A stretch of DNA of 64,000 nucleotides from Sacculina carcini (lineage: Eukaryota > Arthropoda > Thecostraca > Sacculinidae). This document shows, in pieces, positions 43,358 to 54,746 of this stretch. The notes below the pieces were generated by a model. That model ran no database searches and was not told where the DNA came from. It was given only the letters and a program-made list of their open reading frames with translations. Location: the NCBI GenBank assembly GCA_916048095.2, contig OU696570.1, positions 8,746,928-8,810,927 of the forward strand, given 5' to 3'. Positions within the stretch are counted from its first letter, which is position 1. Each line of letters starts with the position of its first letter. Both the position numbers and the translations under genes were made by a program.

Positions 43358-44301
43358 CTGGTGACCCCGTGCAGAGCACGGCAGCGCATGGCGCTCAGCC
43401 TCATGGCTCCGAGCAAGCGGTACCCAGACCCAGCACCACATTCCGACTGCCAGTGTTCCTACCGGAGGATCCTGAAGTCTGGTTGGTACAAGTGGAGTGT
43501 GCGTTTTTGTGCGTGGATGTGGCCTGCATCGAGAGCGACGAGACGCGCTTCAAACTTGTTGTGGCAAACCTGCCGCCACACATCGCCACGCAATTGAAGG
43601 ACGTGCTACGTGGACCCAAATCGTTCGCTGCTTTGAGCACCGCCCTGCAGGAACGGCTCGCGCAGTCAAACGCCAGTCGACTGGATGCGTTACTGTCCAA
43701 CCAACAACTGGGCGACCAGAAGCCCACCGCCCTACTGCGCTCTATGCGGCATGAGCTACGTTCAGCTGGCGATGTTCCTGCAGACACAGGCCTTCTCCGC
43801 ACACTGTTTCTTCAGCGCTTACCACAGGAAGCACGTGCTGCTCTGGCATTACTGCCAGCTTCTAGCACACTGGACGAGCTCGCCGGCGCCGCCGATCGAT
43901 ACCTGGAGGCCAGCGGTCTTTCATCTCGACCCACAGCAGCTCAGCACGTCACGGCCATCCAGCAGCAACACCCACCTGCTTTGGAGCAAGTGCTTTCTAC
44001 ACTCGTGGAAGCAGTGCAACGACTGGAGACGTCCAACAAGGAGCTACGCACAGCGCTGCATGACCGCCCGACGTCACGTGATCGGCAGCAGTCCGTCGCG
44101 TACAACAATCGCCGGCGATCACCGTCACCACGACCTACACGGCATCGCCAATCCTTCAGTAGAGGTGAGACGCACCACAGTGCATCACGCTCACCACAAC
44201 AGCCAGCACATTCACAGCGGCGGCGGATCTGCCATTACCACGCGCGCTTCGGTGCCGATGCTCGTAAATGCTCACCTCCGTGCTCATGGGCGTTAAACTG
44301 A
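43342..44301 (+). CDS. CsRn1-type gag
   Basis: A 319-residue intact frame, start MPISDTGDPVQS. It opens with a capsid-like helical region (FRLPVFLPEDPEVWLVQVEC, then TRFKLVVANLPPHIATQL), then a basic Arg/Ser-rich stretch and the C-terminal finger CHYHARFGADARKCSPPC, a C-x2-H-x9-C-x3-C pattern rather than the usual CCHC. Gag forms the particle that carries the RNA. The first six codons lie inside the LTR. Pol overlaps its end in the -1 frame. Confidence 0.9.
   Translation: MPISDTGDPVQSTAAHGAQPHGSEQAVPRPSTTFRLPVFLPEDPEVWLVQVECAFLCVDVACIESDETRFKLVVANLPPHIATQLKDVLRGPKSFAALSTALQERLAQSNASRLDALLSNQQLGDQKPTALLRSMRHELRSAGDVPADTGLLRTLFLQRLPQEARAALALLPASSTLDELAGAADRYLEASGLSSRPTAAQHVTAIQQQHPPALEQVLSTLVEAVQRLETSNKELRTALHDRPTSRDRQQSVAYNNRRRSPSPRPTRHRQSFSRGETHHSASRSPQQPAHSQRRRICHYHARFGADARKCSPPCSWALN
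43359..43369 (+). other. Primer-binding site, tRNA-Trp type
   Basis: TGGTGACCCCG starts one base after the LTR and matches the complement of the animal tRNA-Trp 3' end (CGGGGTCACCA). The following TG differs from the next bases expected of tRNA-Trp, so the perfect match is 11 nt. Confidence 0.8.
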
Positions 44302-44672
44302 AGAGCCCCCAGCACGTGGCGCAGTGTTTGGGAGGCAATGCAAGGTTAGTGCCATTATTGTTCGTGAGTGATAGGGCAACACATGAAAAATATCTCATAG
44401 ACACTGGTGCACAAGTGAGTGTCTTGCCATACAAAAGCAACAAACATTGCTTTTCACGCACCGCAAATCAGACACGACTACGAGCCGCCAACGGGTCTGC
44501 CATTGAGATGTACGGCACCAGACACCGCACCGTTACCTTCGGCAACGGCGCAACGTGTCCGTGGACATTTATGGTCGCTGACGTAAATATGCCTATTATC
44601 GGCGCGGATTTTCACACAGATTGGTCGTGGACATCAACCAGCAACGGCTACTACGAGATGGCGTCGTCCTGA
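44268..44672 (+). pseudogene. CsRn1-type pol start: protease, frame-broken
   Basis: Frame -1 to gag, overlapping its end. It carries EKYLIDTGAQVSVLP (retropepsin active site) and MPIIGADFHTDW (flap/hydrophobic strand). At about 44620 the normal continuation (VVDINQQRLLRD) is found in the next frame, so there is a 1-2 bp indel. That frame then meets a TAA at 44807-44809 before the RT. These are the only clear lesions in pol. Confidence 0.8.
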
Positions 44673-44824
44673 ATACGGGCTCGATTCTACAGCTGACAGC
44701 ACCCGGCATTCAGGTGATTGCAATGCCGCGCACCGCCTACCAACACGTCCTGGATGAGTTTACGGACCTGACAGCTCCTCCCACTGCACCGTCACAGGTG
44801 AAGCATTAAGTCACACACCACATC

Positions 44825-47551
44825 GTGACCACCGGCCAGCCAGTGTTCTTCAGGCCCAGACGTCTGCCACAGGGTCGCGATGTCATTGCCAGACGCGAAT
44901 TCGACAAGATGTTGAAACTCGGCATCATACGCCCATCGTCCAGCAACTGGGCATCACCACTGCATCTCGTGCCGAAGAAAACACCAGGTGAGTGGCGCCC
45001 ATGCGGCGATTACCGTGGGTTGAACGCACGCACAGTGCCTGACAGGTACCCGCTGCCGTACCTCAGAGATTTTTCAACGCACCTGCACGGCTGCACGTTA
45101 TTTTCTACGCTGGATTTGGTACGCGCTTACAACCAGATTCCTGTCGAACCGGCGGACATTCCAAAAACCGCAATAACAACGCCGTTTGGGCTTTACGAAA
45201 TGGTGCGTATGCCATTTGGCCTTCGCAACGCGGGACAAACTTTTCAACGGTTCATCGACGAGGTGTTGCGCGGAGTTCCTCATTGCTTTGCATACCTGGA
45301 TGATATTTTACTGGCCAGTCCGTCCGAAACACATCATGAGAACCTCCTGCGAACCGTTTTCACTCGACTTCAACAGTACGGCATCGTCGTAAACAAGGAC
45401 AAGTGCGTACTCGGTGCCAAACGCGTCAAGTTCCTGGGACACATGGTAGACTCTGGCGGTGTCCACCCACTTCCTGAGAGAGTGGACGCCATACGTCACT
45501 ACCCATTGCCATCCAGCCAGTCCGGACTACGACGCTTCTTGGGTATGGTAGCGTACTACCACAGATTCATTCTGAACGCCGCCCATATGCTTCAGCCCCT
45601 CCATGCGCTCATCACACATCGCGCCAAACGCTCCAGAGCTGCCGTCGCCTGGACTGTGTCAACACAAGATGCGTTCGAATCGATCAAACACACGTTGTCA
45701 CAAGCAACTCAGCTCGCCCATCAACGGCCTGGTGCTCCGCTCAGCATCGTAGTGGACGCATCAGACACTGGCGTAGGAGCAGTGTTGCAGCAAGAAGTCA
45801 GCCATCAGTGGCAACTGCTGTCATATTTCTCAAAGTCACTCGACAAAACGCAGCGCAAGTACAGCACCTTTGGACGTGAGCTTCTCGGTGTGTACCTGGC
45901 AGTGAAACACTTCCGACATATAATCGAAGGGCAGCATCCCTGTGTATTCACCGACCACAAGCCGCTCGTGAGTGCACTCGGTGCCGCATCCGATCGTCAT
46001 TCTCCCCGTGAGCTGAGACATCTTGACTTCATCAGCCAATTCATCGGAGACATTCGGCATATTCCTGGCAAGGACAACGCAGCTGCTGACGCTCTATCGC
46101 GTACTGTGACTATGCTGACACAACCAAGCGTACCCATTGACGATTTCACCGCACTCGCGCACGCTCAAGTGGAGGATCCGTCCATAGAGGAAATCCGTCG
46201 TTCACCTGGCTCACTGAAGCTCAAGGACGTCAAATTGACAGACTACACTACACTGCTGTGTGACAAATCGACCGGATCTTCGCGTCCAGTATTACCGGTG
46301 GCATTGAGGCAACCTTACACGAAGTTTCTCCACGACATTTCTCACCCGGGTGTCGACGCCACTGTGAAGTTGGTGAGCAAGCGTTTCGCATGGCCCAATA
46401 TGGATAGAGAAGTGAGGCACATTGCTAGAGCTTGCATCCAGTGCCAGAAAAACAAAGTGACTCGTCACACCAAATCACCAATCGGAACATTTGACGCACC
46501 AAAAGAACGCTTCGACCACATCCATGTTGACCTCGTGGGTCCTCTACCCCCGTCTCGTGGTTGTTCTTACATCCTCACTTGTGTCGACCGTTTCACTCGA
46601 TGGCCGGAAGCCATCCCCATTCCAGATTCACGCACCGAGACAGTCGCACGTGCGTTCATCAGCAGCTGGATCGCGAGGTACGGCGTGCCAGCCACCATCA
46701 CAAGTGACCGCGGTGCTCAATTCGAGTCGGCGTTGTGGAGTGACATGCAGCGCATGCTTGGTTGTCAACGAAAGCGCACAACCAGCTTCCATCCGGCCTG
46801 CAACGGCATGGTGGAACGGCTGCACCGGCAGCTGAAAACGGGCCTGAGGGCTCATGATCTCAGCTCCTGGACAGACGCTCTGCCTCTGGTTCTGCTAGGC
46901 ATCCGAACCACGCACAAACCGGATATCGGTGCCACAGCAGCGGAGCTCGTGTACGGCTCTACGGTGAGATTACCCGGAGAGTTCTTTCACTCTTCAGCAC
47001 CGGCTTCTGACCCGTCTTCGTACGTGAACAGACTACGACGTCATATGGCGAAACTTAGGCCAACTCTGCCACGTCCGGTTCAGCAGCGTTCATACGTTCC
47101 CAGTGCCCTGTCAACGTGCACTCACGTTTTCGTGCGCAAAGATGGTCATCGCTATCCCCTGGAGAGTCGGTACGACGGTCCCTTCTTGGTGAAGGCCAGG
47201 ACTGGCAAGACCATTACCATCATGCGACGCAGCAAAGACGACGTCATCTCCATTGATCGCTGCAAACCGGCATTTGTCGAAATAGCTGAAGAACGTGTTG
47301 CTTCATCGCCGATCATAAACGACTCCACGTCAACAGAACCTGACACTACCGAGTTGTTTGTCAGAACCGACGCGCCTATTCACCGGACATCTGAGTGCAC
47401 AGACAGCAGCACGCACAGAACTTCACAGCACACACACCCACCGGTGGTTACAAGTAAGTCGTGCATCAGAACACGCAGTGGACGCATTGTACGTGCCCCA
47501 CAGAGATATCGACATGTCGCCTTTGTACTCGACAGTCTAGGGAGGGGGTAG
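44825..47551 (+). CDS. CsRn1-type pol: RT, RNase H, integrase
   Basis: A 908-residue open frame. [16 protein letters not shown] (Asp about residue 97) and [10 protein letters not shown] (YLDD at 157-160). RNase [41 protein letters not shown]. Integrase: zinc domain [10 protein letters not shown] to CIQC, core [20 protein letters not shown] and MVERLHRQL with exactly 35 residues between the second Asp and the Glu. Every catalytic residue is present. The stop TAG is at 47549-47551, abutting the 3' LTR. The first in-frame Met here follows the TAA lesion, so the natural pol would be longer upstream. Confidence 0.93.
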   Translation: MTTGQPVFFRPRRLPQGRDVIARREFDKMLKLGIIRPSSSNWASPLHLVPKKTPGEWRPCGDYRGLNARTVPDRYPLPYLRDFSTHLHGCTLFSTLDLVRAYNQIPVEPADIPKTAITTPFGLYEMVRMPFGLRNAGQTFQRFIDEVLRGVPHCFAYLDDILLASPSETHHENLLRTVFTRLQQYGIVVNKDKCVLGAKRVKFLGHMVDSGGVHPLPERVDAIRHYPLPSSQSGLRRFLGMVAYYHRFILNAAHMLQPLHALITHRAKRSRAAVAWTVSTQDAFESIKHTLSQATQLAHQRPGAPLSIVVDASDTGVGAVLQQEVSHQWQLLSYFSKSLDKTQRKYSTFGRELLGVYLAVKHFRHIIEGQHPCVFTDHKPLVSALGAASDRHSPRELRHLDFISQFIGDIRHIPGKDNAAADALSRTVTMLTQPSVPIDDFTALAHAQVEDPSIEEIRRSPGSLKLKDVKLTDYTTLLCDKSTGSSRPVLPVALRQPYTKFLHDISHPGVDATVKLVSKRFAWPNMDREVRHIARACIQCQKNKVTRHTKSPIGTFDAPKERFDHIHVDLVGPLPPSRGCSYILTCVDRFTRWPEAIPIPDSRTETVARAFISSWIARYGVPATITSDRGAQFESALWSDMQRMLGCQRKRTTSFHPACNGMVERLHRQLKTGLRAHDLSSWTDALPLVLLGIRTTHKPDIGATAAELVYGSTVRLPGEFFHSSAPASDPSSYVNRLRRHMAKLRPTLPRPVQQRSYVPSALSTCTHVFVRKDGHRYPLESRYDGPFLVKARTGKTITIMRRSKDDVISIDRCKPAFVEIAEERVASSPIINDSTSTEPDTTELFVRTDAPIHRTSECTDSSTHRTSQHTHPPVVTSKSCIRTRSGRIVRAPQRYRHVAFVLDSLGRG
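47539..47548 (+). other. Polypurine tract
   Basis: AGGGAGGGGG directly before the pol stop and the 3' LTR; the plus-strand primer site. Pol coding runs through it, an unusually tight packing. Confidence 0.8.
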
Positions 47552-48439
47552 TGTAGCCACACACATCAATTCTGTTCCATGTATGTCAAATGTGTACACT
47601 GTTTTATTGTATTTGCATTTGCCAATTATATCACTGTCACTGTATTACCGCGAGTGTCATTACGTTTTAATTCCGTTATATAACAATTATTTGTGCACGG
47701 TGTTTGTATATGCTTTTGATTGTTATTGCTGTTTTATTTATCGCAAAATGTTAGACGCGCATGCGCGTCAGACAAACACACACACACACACATACACATT
47801 CATCATGTTGCACACGGTAGCAGTGACGTCACGTGTAACACCACACCGTACGGTTACAACGTGCGGTATATAAAGCGTGCACTTTCGGCAATAAAGCTCT
47901 CTTTCACGTCGTCGGCTCTGAGTTTGACTGGTCTCCACGGTACCGCTACCGCTCCCTGTAAAATTAGCGAGTTAACCTACGCAATATACATTTCGGTCTT
48001 TTTAAAGACCACATCGCCCTCACAGCGTTTTGCCAAGGATAGATTGTGCTCTGCCGCCTGCCTTGGACTGAATACCGTAGCCGGTTATTCCTCCGAGACA
48101 GACACCCATAGTGGTGGGCTTGAGCACATTTGATTCTGAGGCATCAGACGTTCGCTTTAAACCGTCGAGTCTGGCTAGTGTCACTTAGCGGTGCACTCCC
48201 AGCTCGGACGTCTCTTAGCAAGACGGAAGGTTTTTATACCGAGCGTCGCGCTGTCGGGTAGTCGATTTCGGGTCGACAGACAGGGCACAGCCTGTCGTTC
48301 CAGTGCGCTGCAGTTGGCGTTAGTGAGTGACTGGGTCTCACACCCTCCGTCACTCGTACACTACGCCACTGGTTCACGGCACACCTGCTGCCACAGCCAC
48401 TGGGACCGATCGCTAGCGGCATCATGCCCATCAGCGACA
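47552..48439 (+). repeat. 3' LTR of the CsRn1-type element
   Basis: 888 bp, same length as the 5' LTR. Differences seen include CTGCTTT/CTGTTTT, GACAGAC/GACAAAC, GCTCCCG/GCTACCG, TAGGTTG/TAGATTG and TGGGCTG/TGGACTG. Followed by the ATAT duplication and LINE B sequence. Confidence 0.95.
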
Positions 48440-48443
48440 ATAT

Positions 48444-49854
48444 AGCCCATATTTGTGTATCTTTTTCAGCTATATCCTTCTAACTTCCTATCTTACAAGT
48501 CGTTCATATACAGTTCGCTGCAACTACGAGTTTTCCTCTCTTCTTCCATTGGATTCCGGTGTCCCTAAAGGTTGTCTTCTCGGCCCTCTTCTGTTTAATC
48601 TGTTCATTTCATCCCTCTGCCCCATACCCCGGTCTTACCCCATATCGTTTCATATATATGCAGACGATATACAGATTTACTTCCCCTTTTCCTCCTCAAA
48701 AAATTGGTCAAATTTCTCAACTTCTATCGCACATCGCTGCCTGGGCGTCCTCAAGAAATATATTTTTGAATCCTGAAAAAACTGTATATTTCTCATTTCA
48801 CCCTCCCAGTATTGCTGCTTGTTCTGTCAACTTGCCTCTTTCATCTCATATACGTAATCTGGGTGTTGTTCTCGATCCCTCTCACATTCTCACAGCAGGG
48901 TAACATTCTCTCAGCATCTTTAAAAAATTACCCGCCTCTGTCGTTTCACCGTGCGCCAATTCTACCCGATCCGCTCTCATATTGATATTGCGTCTGCTCT
49001 CCTCTTAGTGAACTCGTTTATTTTTTCTCGTCGCGACTATTCTAATTCCATATTCTTTCATCTTCCTAAGAAGTCCATTCGCTCTCTTCAATCTATCATC
49101 AATCTTGCTTGTCGTTTCGTTCTTTGTATTCTCCTAAGACACCCACCTCCGCTCATATCCGAAAACTCAGCTGGCTGCCAGCTCTTTCAAGGATGCAAGA
49201 TAAGCTGTGTTGCATTGTATTTAAACTCCTCCACACATCTTCTCCTCCCTCGTACTTGCTGTCACTTCTTACCTTCTCTGATCGTCCTTTCAGCCGCCGT
49301 CCTGCACCTCTTGTTTGCCCTCCCGCCGACCACTTATCAAATTGGACCGCGAAGTCTTTCTATTTTTCTGCGTCCCGATTATACAACTCTCTTCTCAACT
49401 CTCTTCCTCCTCATATCCTGTACCTGCTTTCTCTTGTGTCGCCGCTTACATCTCCTTATAGATTGCATTGACACTACCTTTGTATATATCTCCATATTTT
49501 CGGATCTCCATATTCTCGCCATGTATATACTCTTACCAATAATACTGAACTTTGTGTTTTGTTTTCCTGTTGTGCTTTTGATTCCGCTCACAGCCCCTGC
49601 TCTTATGTTTGTGCTAATCGTGCTTGTATGTGACGTGCGCCAGTGTTCGTATTTGTCGGTTCATGTCTTTGTGGTTGTTTTTTCAGCATAAAATAATTCG
49701 GTGTTTATCTTCCCTGCTATATTTTTGACCTTGCTAGCTCTTGTTTTCTTCTTTTTGAGCTCCCGTTTTGATGTAATTATTGCTCTTGTATCTCTATATC
49801 TCATGTTTATCGCGCCTTTGTTGATTAGTGCGCTATATCAAATACACGGTTGTT
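48444..49854 (+). mobile_element. L2-like LINE copy B, 3' part
   Basis: Resumes directly after the LTR element: frames carry SGVPKGCLLGPLLFNLFISS and FHIYADDIQIYF (YADD catalytic box), then LNPEKTVYFSFHPP, SHIRNLGVVLD and the C-terminal SFIFSRRDYSNSIFFHLPKK. Several frameshifts (about 48560, 49110) and a stop disable it. The 3' UTR ends GCGCTATATCAAATACACGG into a (TTG)n tail where the 2A-bearing LINE is inserted. Confidence 0.8.
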
Positions 49855-52800
49855 TTTGTTGTTGTTGTTCACGTTCCTCAGGTTGTCTGGCCGAGCAACC
49901 TCGAGCTCCTGAGGAAAGACTCGGCACCAACCGGGTTGTTCCACAGGTCCCTGATGGAATTGATTTTGTGTTGTCGTCTGAGTTGTGTGTGTGCTGTGCA
50001 GTGCTCAATGATGTGTGTGATGGTGTGTGGTGCTGAATTGCAATCTGGACAGGTGTCATGGATTGAGTCATTCAACCTTTTCTGATATGACAGAAGGGCA
50101 GGATGATGACCGCATCTCAACCTGGCCAGATGCACCTTGTATTCGCGTGTGAGTGTGTTTTCTGATTTGTGTATGTCCGGTGGGTGTCTTTGTAGGAGTG
50201 TATTGTGTTGTAGTGAGTGTATGGCTTTCCGTGCGATCTCTGTGTGTATGTGTTTCTTGATTGATATACGTGGGGGAGCTGGTGGAAGTGATTTGACAAT
50301 TTGTCTGTGGTATAGTGTGCTTGGTGTTGTTTTTATGTTTCTGTTTGTGTTGTCTTGTGTTGTGAGGTGATGTAGTGGATGTGCTGTGTTGGTGACTGCT
50401 GCTGCGAGTGTTTGTGTGCCTCTCATGTCTAGTGCATGTCAGGTGGTGTGTCAATGTGAGGATTTTAGTTTCGTGATGGAGGTGGTCTACTGGTGTGGTG
50501 GCTGTGCATCCTGTGATTGTTATGAGTGCGGTGTTTTGAAGTGTTTGAAGTGTGTTGGTGTGGCGTGTTGCGAGATTGCTGGCCCATGCGGGGCTAGCAT
50601 ATTATATCGCGGATCGGATGTATTGTTTGTATATGGTGGTTGTGGTGTCTTTGTTGTGTCCGAAAGTTGTGTGTGAGAGTGCTTTCAGTGTGTTGAGGCG
50701 TGGGGTGAATTTGGTTTTGATGTTGGTGACGTGTTGTTTGAATGAGAGGTGTGTGTCGTATGTGACGCCTAGTATTTTTGGTGTGTGCGTGGTGGGATGA
50801 TCGTGTTGTCGAAAGTGATTTGGGGCGTGTAGTTGTGTTCGGATGTCTAGTTGGTAATGAGTGTGGCTGTGGATTTGGCCGGTGCAATGTTCAGTTGGTT
50901 TGTGGTGAACCATTGTTGTATTGTGTTGATCTAAGGTTGTAGTGTGTGCACTGCAGTGTCGGCGTGTCTGTGTGTACTTGTGATTGTTATGTCGTCTGCA
51001 TATGATGATATCTGTATGGGAGGAGTGTTGGGTGCTGGCATGTCATGTAGGTATATGTTGAATAGTGTTGGTGCTAAAACGGAGCCCTGAGGGACTCCGT
51101 TTGTTATGTTGCGTGTGTGAGATGATTGTCCGTTGTACCTCACATGGGCGCATCTGCCAGCGAGATAGTTAGCCAACCATCTCTTTGTGTTATTGTGAAG
51201 TGTGGTGTTGAGTATTTTGTTTGTGAGATTGTGACGTGGAACTCTTTCGAAGACTTTGCTGATGTCGAGTGTTATGAGTAGTGTTCGGTGTGGTGGTTTT
51301 GTTGTGTTTATGTTACCCATCATAGTCTGTGAGTTTTGTGAGCAGTATGGTTGTAGAGTGCAGTGATCTGAAGCCGTGTTGTGATTGTGAGAGTGGGACT
51401 TGTGATGTGATGAGTTTGAGTATGAGGTGTTCTGTGATTTTTGATGGTGTGCAGAGCAGTGTGATTGGACGATGTGAAGAAGGTAGAGTGGGGTCCGTGC
51501 CTTGTTTGTGTAGTGTGATGATGATGCCCGTTTTCCAGATGTGAGGTATTATGTTGTGTGAGTAGCTGTAGTTGGATAGGTTGGTGAGTGTCTGTATGCC
51601 TTGTGGTCCAAGATGTTTCAGATGGATGATACTTATTCCATCTGGACCACAGGCTGATGATTGTTTGATTTTGTGTATTATGTGTCGTGTCTGCGCATAT
51701 GTGCAAGGTGTGTATAGTGGATCTGTGCTGAATGTGTGTTTACGTCTGATGATTGTCCTGTATTTTTGTGTAGGAGTGATGTGGCTGATGTGAGAGTAAT
51801 GATTAATGAGTGTGTTTGCTTGTTGTTGATTTGAAGGTACTGTTGTTGTGTAGGTCGTGATGGCTGCGTGTGTGCGTGTTATATTGCTGTTTGAGAGAGT
51901 GTGCTTTTGAGTGTGTTGTATAATTTTGGGGTGTTTGGTCTGTGATCTAGTGTTTTTATGTAGTTGTGCCAGTTGTGTGATTTTTGTTCGTGTATTTTGC
52001 TGTTGATTGTAGTGTTGAGTGTGTGTATTTGTTCTGGTGTATTGTGTGAGTGTGGTGTCGGAGAGTGTTTCAGTGTGTCGCGTTGTTTGATGAGTGTGTG
52101 TATTTCTTGTGTAAAGTTTGGGTTCTGGTGTTTTCTGTGACCTTTTGGGATGTGTTGTTTGTCTGCCTTGTGTATGATGTCGTTGAATGTTTGCACTGAT
52201 TTGTTTATGTCTGTGATGTATGTTGTGTTGAGTTGTGTAAATGCTAGCACCGTGTCGTGTGTGAATTGTGACCAATTGGCTTTTGTGTTATTTGTGTAAG
52301 TGCGTCTGGGTGTGTTTGGTGCTGTTCTGATTTTGGTGGTGATGACGATTGGTAGGTGGTCTGAGCCAAGCTCTTTGACCACCTTCCAAGTGGTTGTGTG
52401 GATGAGATTTGGTGTGCAAAATGTGATGTCGGGTGATGTCGGATGATAGTGTGCCTGATGTGTGGTGTGAGTGTGTTGGTGAGTGTTGTTGAGTATGTAG
52501 AGGTGTTTTGTTTGTTGAAGTATGTCTGTGCCTCTGTTGGTTAGTGGATTGTGGCTGTACCTTGCAGGATCTTTGGCGTTGATGTCTCCACCCAGTATTA
52601 TGTTAGGTGTGTTTGTGAGGTTGCGTATATCTGGTGTGTAGTTGCGAGGTACTGTTGGTGAAGTTTGCTGTGGAATGTAGACGTTGATTATTGAAATGTG
52701 TGAATGTGTGCCTGTGCGTATTTGAATCGACTGTAATTCTGTTGAGGTGTCGTTTGATGGTAGTAATACTTGAGTCTGTGTGCTGGTGTTTGTGAAGTTG

Positions 52801-53867
52801 ATTGTTCTGTGTATAAGTGTGATGAGGCCACCGCCTCGACCGCTAGTGCGGTCTTGACGGATGGTGGTGTAATTGTGAAAGGTGGGTGTTCTGTGGTGCT
52901 GTTGCAATTTTGTTTCCTGTATGAGTGCTATGTGAATGGAGTGTCGTGTGAAGAAGTGTGTTAGTTCATGTTTTTTGTGTTGATGCCGTCGATGTTGAGC
53001 TGGATAATGTTGATGTGTGTGCGGTGTATGTTGGTGTTTGTGCGAGTGAGTGTTGTTGAGGTGTTGAGTTATTGATGGAGGTGGTGGTGGTGGTGAGTGT
53101 GGTGATGATGGCAGAACTAATGGTGATGATAGTGAGGATGGTGCTGATGGTGATAGTGATGCTTGTGAGGAGGACGAAGTTGTTGGTGAGTGTGAGGATG
53201 AACGAGTTGTATGTGAAGATGGGAATGATGGCAATGTCAGTGGTGCTGATGACCGCGATGATGTTGATGGTGATGAAACAGAGGTGACTGATGTTGGTGA
53301 ATGTGTCAGTGTTGGTGTACGTGCAGGTGTTGATGAGTTTGGTGCGCATAATGAGCAGATGAATGAGCTCGTGTATTGTGTGATGTTGTGGAGTGATGTG
53401 CATGTGGTGTGGCACCAGTTCTTGCAGAAGTGGCACTGAACTGAGCCTTTCGTGTGTCGGCGTGTAGTGAGTGGCTGTGTACATATGTGGGAGGTGTATG
53501 CGTGTCTTGGGCCTGGATGTGGTTCTACGTCTCCTGCCAGTATGAGCATACGAGAAATGATCGCGAGTGGATCATATCTCGACGCCCCCGCAGGAGACAG
53601 TGACATGCGTGGAAATGAAAGTGTGAGACGAGCGGTGTTGGTACAGTGTCTGTTGTTTGTGTATGTGTAGCGTGGCGTCACGATTTGTGCCAGTTGCACT
53701 GAGCTGAAAGAAAAGAAGAAAAAAGACCTGTGGAACCCGGGTGACCGAAGCCGATCCCAGGAGCTCGACAGCCCCGCCGTTCTGACGAGGCTGGAAGGGT
53801 TGTTGCTGCGGTTTGGCCTCCAGATTGGAGGCTGGTCCCACGACGTAGACGTCGCAGCTCCAGGACC
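49855..53867 (-). mobile_element. AC-rich LINE with 2A/PHD N-terminus, minus copy, near full length
   Basis: On the minus strand: structured 5' UTR from 53867 (GGTCCTGGAGCTGCGACGTC), start region near 53600, a PHD-type finger, a Ser/Pro/Thr-rich linker, AP endonuclease, RT and a C-terminal Cys/His motif (HLARLRCGHHPALLSYQKRL, CPDCNSAPHTITHIIEHC), ending RLLGQTT at 49878 and a short (CAA)n tail. Both ends are bordered by (CAA)n/(TTG)n. Nearly identical to the plus copy at 58709-62590, including the same disabling lesions. Inserted in the tail of L2-like LINE B. Confidence 0.9.
49878..51990 (-). pseudogene. AC-rich LINE minus copy: RT and C-terminal domain, broken
   Basis: RT blocks in order: SACGPDGISIIHLKHLGPQG, SQHGFRSLHSTTILLTKLTD, ITLDISKVFERVPRHNLTNK (Asp of block A; KVFE where the other copy has KAFD), GVPQGSVLAPTLFNIYLHDM, SSYADDITITSTH (YADD), LGVTYDTHLSFKQHVTNIKT. 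Lesions: frame change 51313-51323, TAG at 50931-50933, TAG at 50847-50849, a further frame change near 50780, TAA at 50602-50604. All are also in the plus copy. Confidence 0.85.
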
Positions 53868-53870
53868 CAC
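51879..53870 (-). pseudogene. AC-rich LINE minus copy: 2A, PHD finger, endonuclease
   Basis: In this frame the 2A segment reads ILAGDVEPHPGP: the Asn required before PGP is His, so ribosome skipping should be lost. The PHD finger (HICTQPLTTRRHTKGSVQCH onward) follows. The endonuclease is ITLIHRTINF, LGGDINAKDPARYS, GSDHLPIVIT. It breaks at STLSQTAI by a 2-bp (CT) insertion relative to the expected text, and the RT continues in the next frame (51313 to about 51990). The putative start equivalent to that of the plus copy lies near 53603. Confidence 0.85.
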
Positions 53871-53897
53871 GGTTGTTGTTGTTGTTGTTGTTGCTCA
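53868..53897. repeat. (TTG)n tract between LINEs
   Basis: Seven or so GTT units separate the 5' end of the minus LINE from the LINE X duplication GTTGCTCA (53890-53897). It pairs with the (TTG)n at 49852-49870 on the other side and is probably the split 3' tail of L2-like LINE B. Confidence 0.7.
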
Positions 53898-54482
53898 AGG
53901 CATTCCTGTCAAATCGCCTGCAATTTCTTGATTTTAATGGTTGTTGTTCAAGTACAAAAGAAGTCAAAATGGGAGTACCTCAGGGCTCAATTTTGGGACC
54001 ATTATTGTTTTTACTCTATGTTAATGAACTTTATAAATGTAGCACTTCATCGCAATTTCTAATGTTTGCTGACGACACTGCTGTTTTTATCTCAGCCTCT
54101 ACACAGAATGGATTGACGAGTAAAGCCAACAATCTTTTAAGCAGCATATCAGAGTGGTTCAAAGCAAATATACTACGGTTAAGACACTTCTAAGACGAAA
54201 TATAAAATATATAATTTCGCCAAAAATGAGCTGAGTGATTTAAACTTATTAATTGACAATGCTCGAATCGATCACTCGCCAGTGGTGAAATACCTGGGGG
54301 TAATGTTAGATAATTACCTCAAATTCCGTAGTCATATCAAGTATACAACTTTAATAATTAACAGGCACATTGAAATTATTTCGAAAGCTCGTAAATTTTT
54401 AACCTCTGAACACGCGCTTATATTTTACAATGCCTTAATTCAACCTTTCTTATCGTATTGTAATTTAAATTGGGCATTGGGG
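53898..54482 (+). mobile_element. LINE X, segment 3 (RT with FADD box)
   Basis: Continues LINE X in frame after the 13.6-kb insertion: KAFLSNRLQFLDFNGCCSST, VKMGVPQGSILGPLLFLLYV, FLMFADDTAVFIS (catalytic Asp pair), SEWFKANIL. After a frameshift near 54185, VVKYLGVMLDNYLKFRSHIK and HALIFYNALIQPFLSYCNLN. It is interrupted at 54482 by a MITE. Confidence 0.85.
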
Positions 54483-54738
54483 CAGAGCCGTTGCGAGGAA
54501 TTATGCCCCCCCCCCGAAGGCAACACTTGTGGCCCCCATTATAAATATATCACCAAATAATGAATGTATTTATTAGACATAATCACATAATACAAGCTCA
54601 GGTGAAGACATCTGAGCAAAAAGGTAAAGGCTATACATAATGAATATGGTAAATATTAATATCATACGTGAAGCAACGGGGCCCCTCAACATTCGCCCCC
54701 CCGGCCGGGGGGTACGGGGGGCGGTTGCTACGGCTCTG
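54483..54738. mobile_element. hAT-like MITE, 256 bp
   Basis: Ends CAGAGCCGTTGCGAGG and, inward from the right, CAGAGCCGTAGCAACC form an imperfect inverted repeat. The flanking octamers CATTGGGG and CATTTGAT match 5 of 8, consistent with an aged 8-bp duplication. GC-rich subterminal C and G runs are present; no coding capacity. Interrupts LINE X. Confidence 0.7.
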
Positions 54739-54746
54739 CATTTGAT

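Larger units (their letters stand above)
42470..48439 (+). mobile_element. CsRn1-type Ty3/Gypsy LTR retrotransposon, full length (5970 bp)
   Basis: Two 888-bp LTRs (42470-43357 and 47552-48439) differ at about five positions by eye. The target duplication is ATAT (42466-42469 and 48440-48443). A primer-binding site complementary to tRNA-Trp (TGGTGACCCCG, 43359-43369) follows the first LTR. A polypurine tract AGGGAGGGGG (47539-47548) precedes the second. Gag has a C-x2-H-type finger and pol has protease, RT, RNase H and integrase with all catalytic residues. tRNA-Trp priming plus a CHCC-like Gag are hallmarks of the CsRn1 clade. One stop and one frameshift lie at the start of pol. Inserted in L2-like LINE B. 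Confidence 0.95.

Noticed and set aside
47583..48445. Protein-coding genes in the LTRs
   Set aside because: The open frames recur identically in both LTRs and read U3/R/U5 sequence with no domain; only gag begins inside the LTR.
52966..53484. Open frames rich in Thr/Ile/Ser overlapping the AC-rich LINE
   Set aside because: Out-of-frame shadows of the Ser/Thr/Pro linker, mirrored at 59155-59625 in the other copy.
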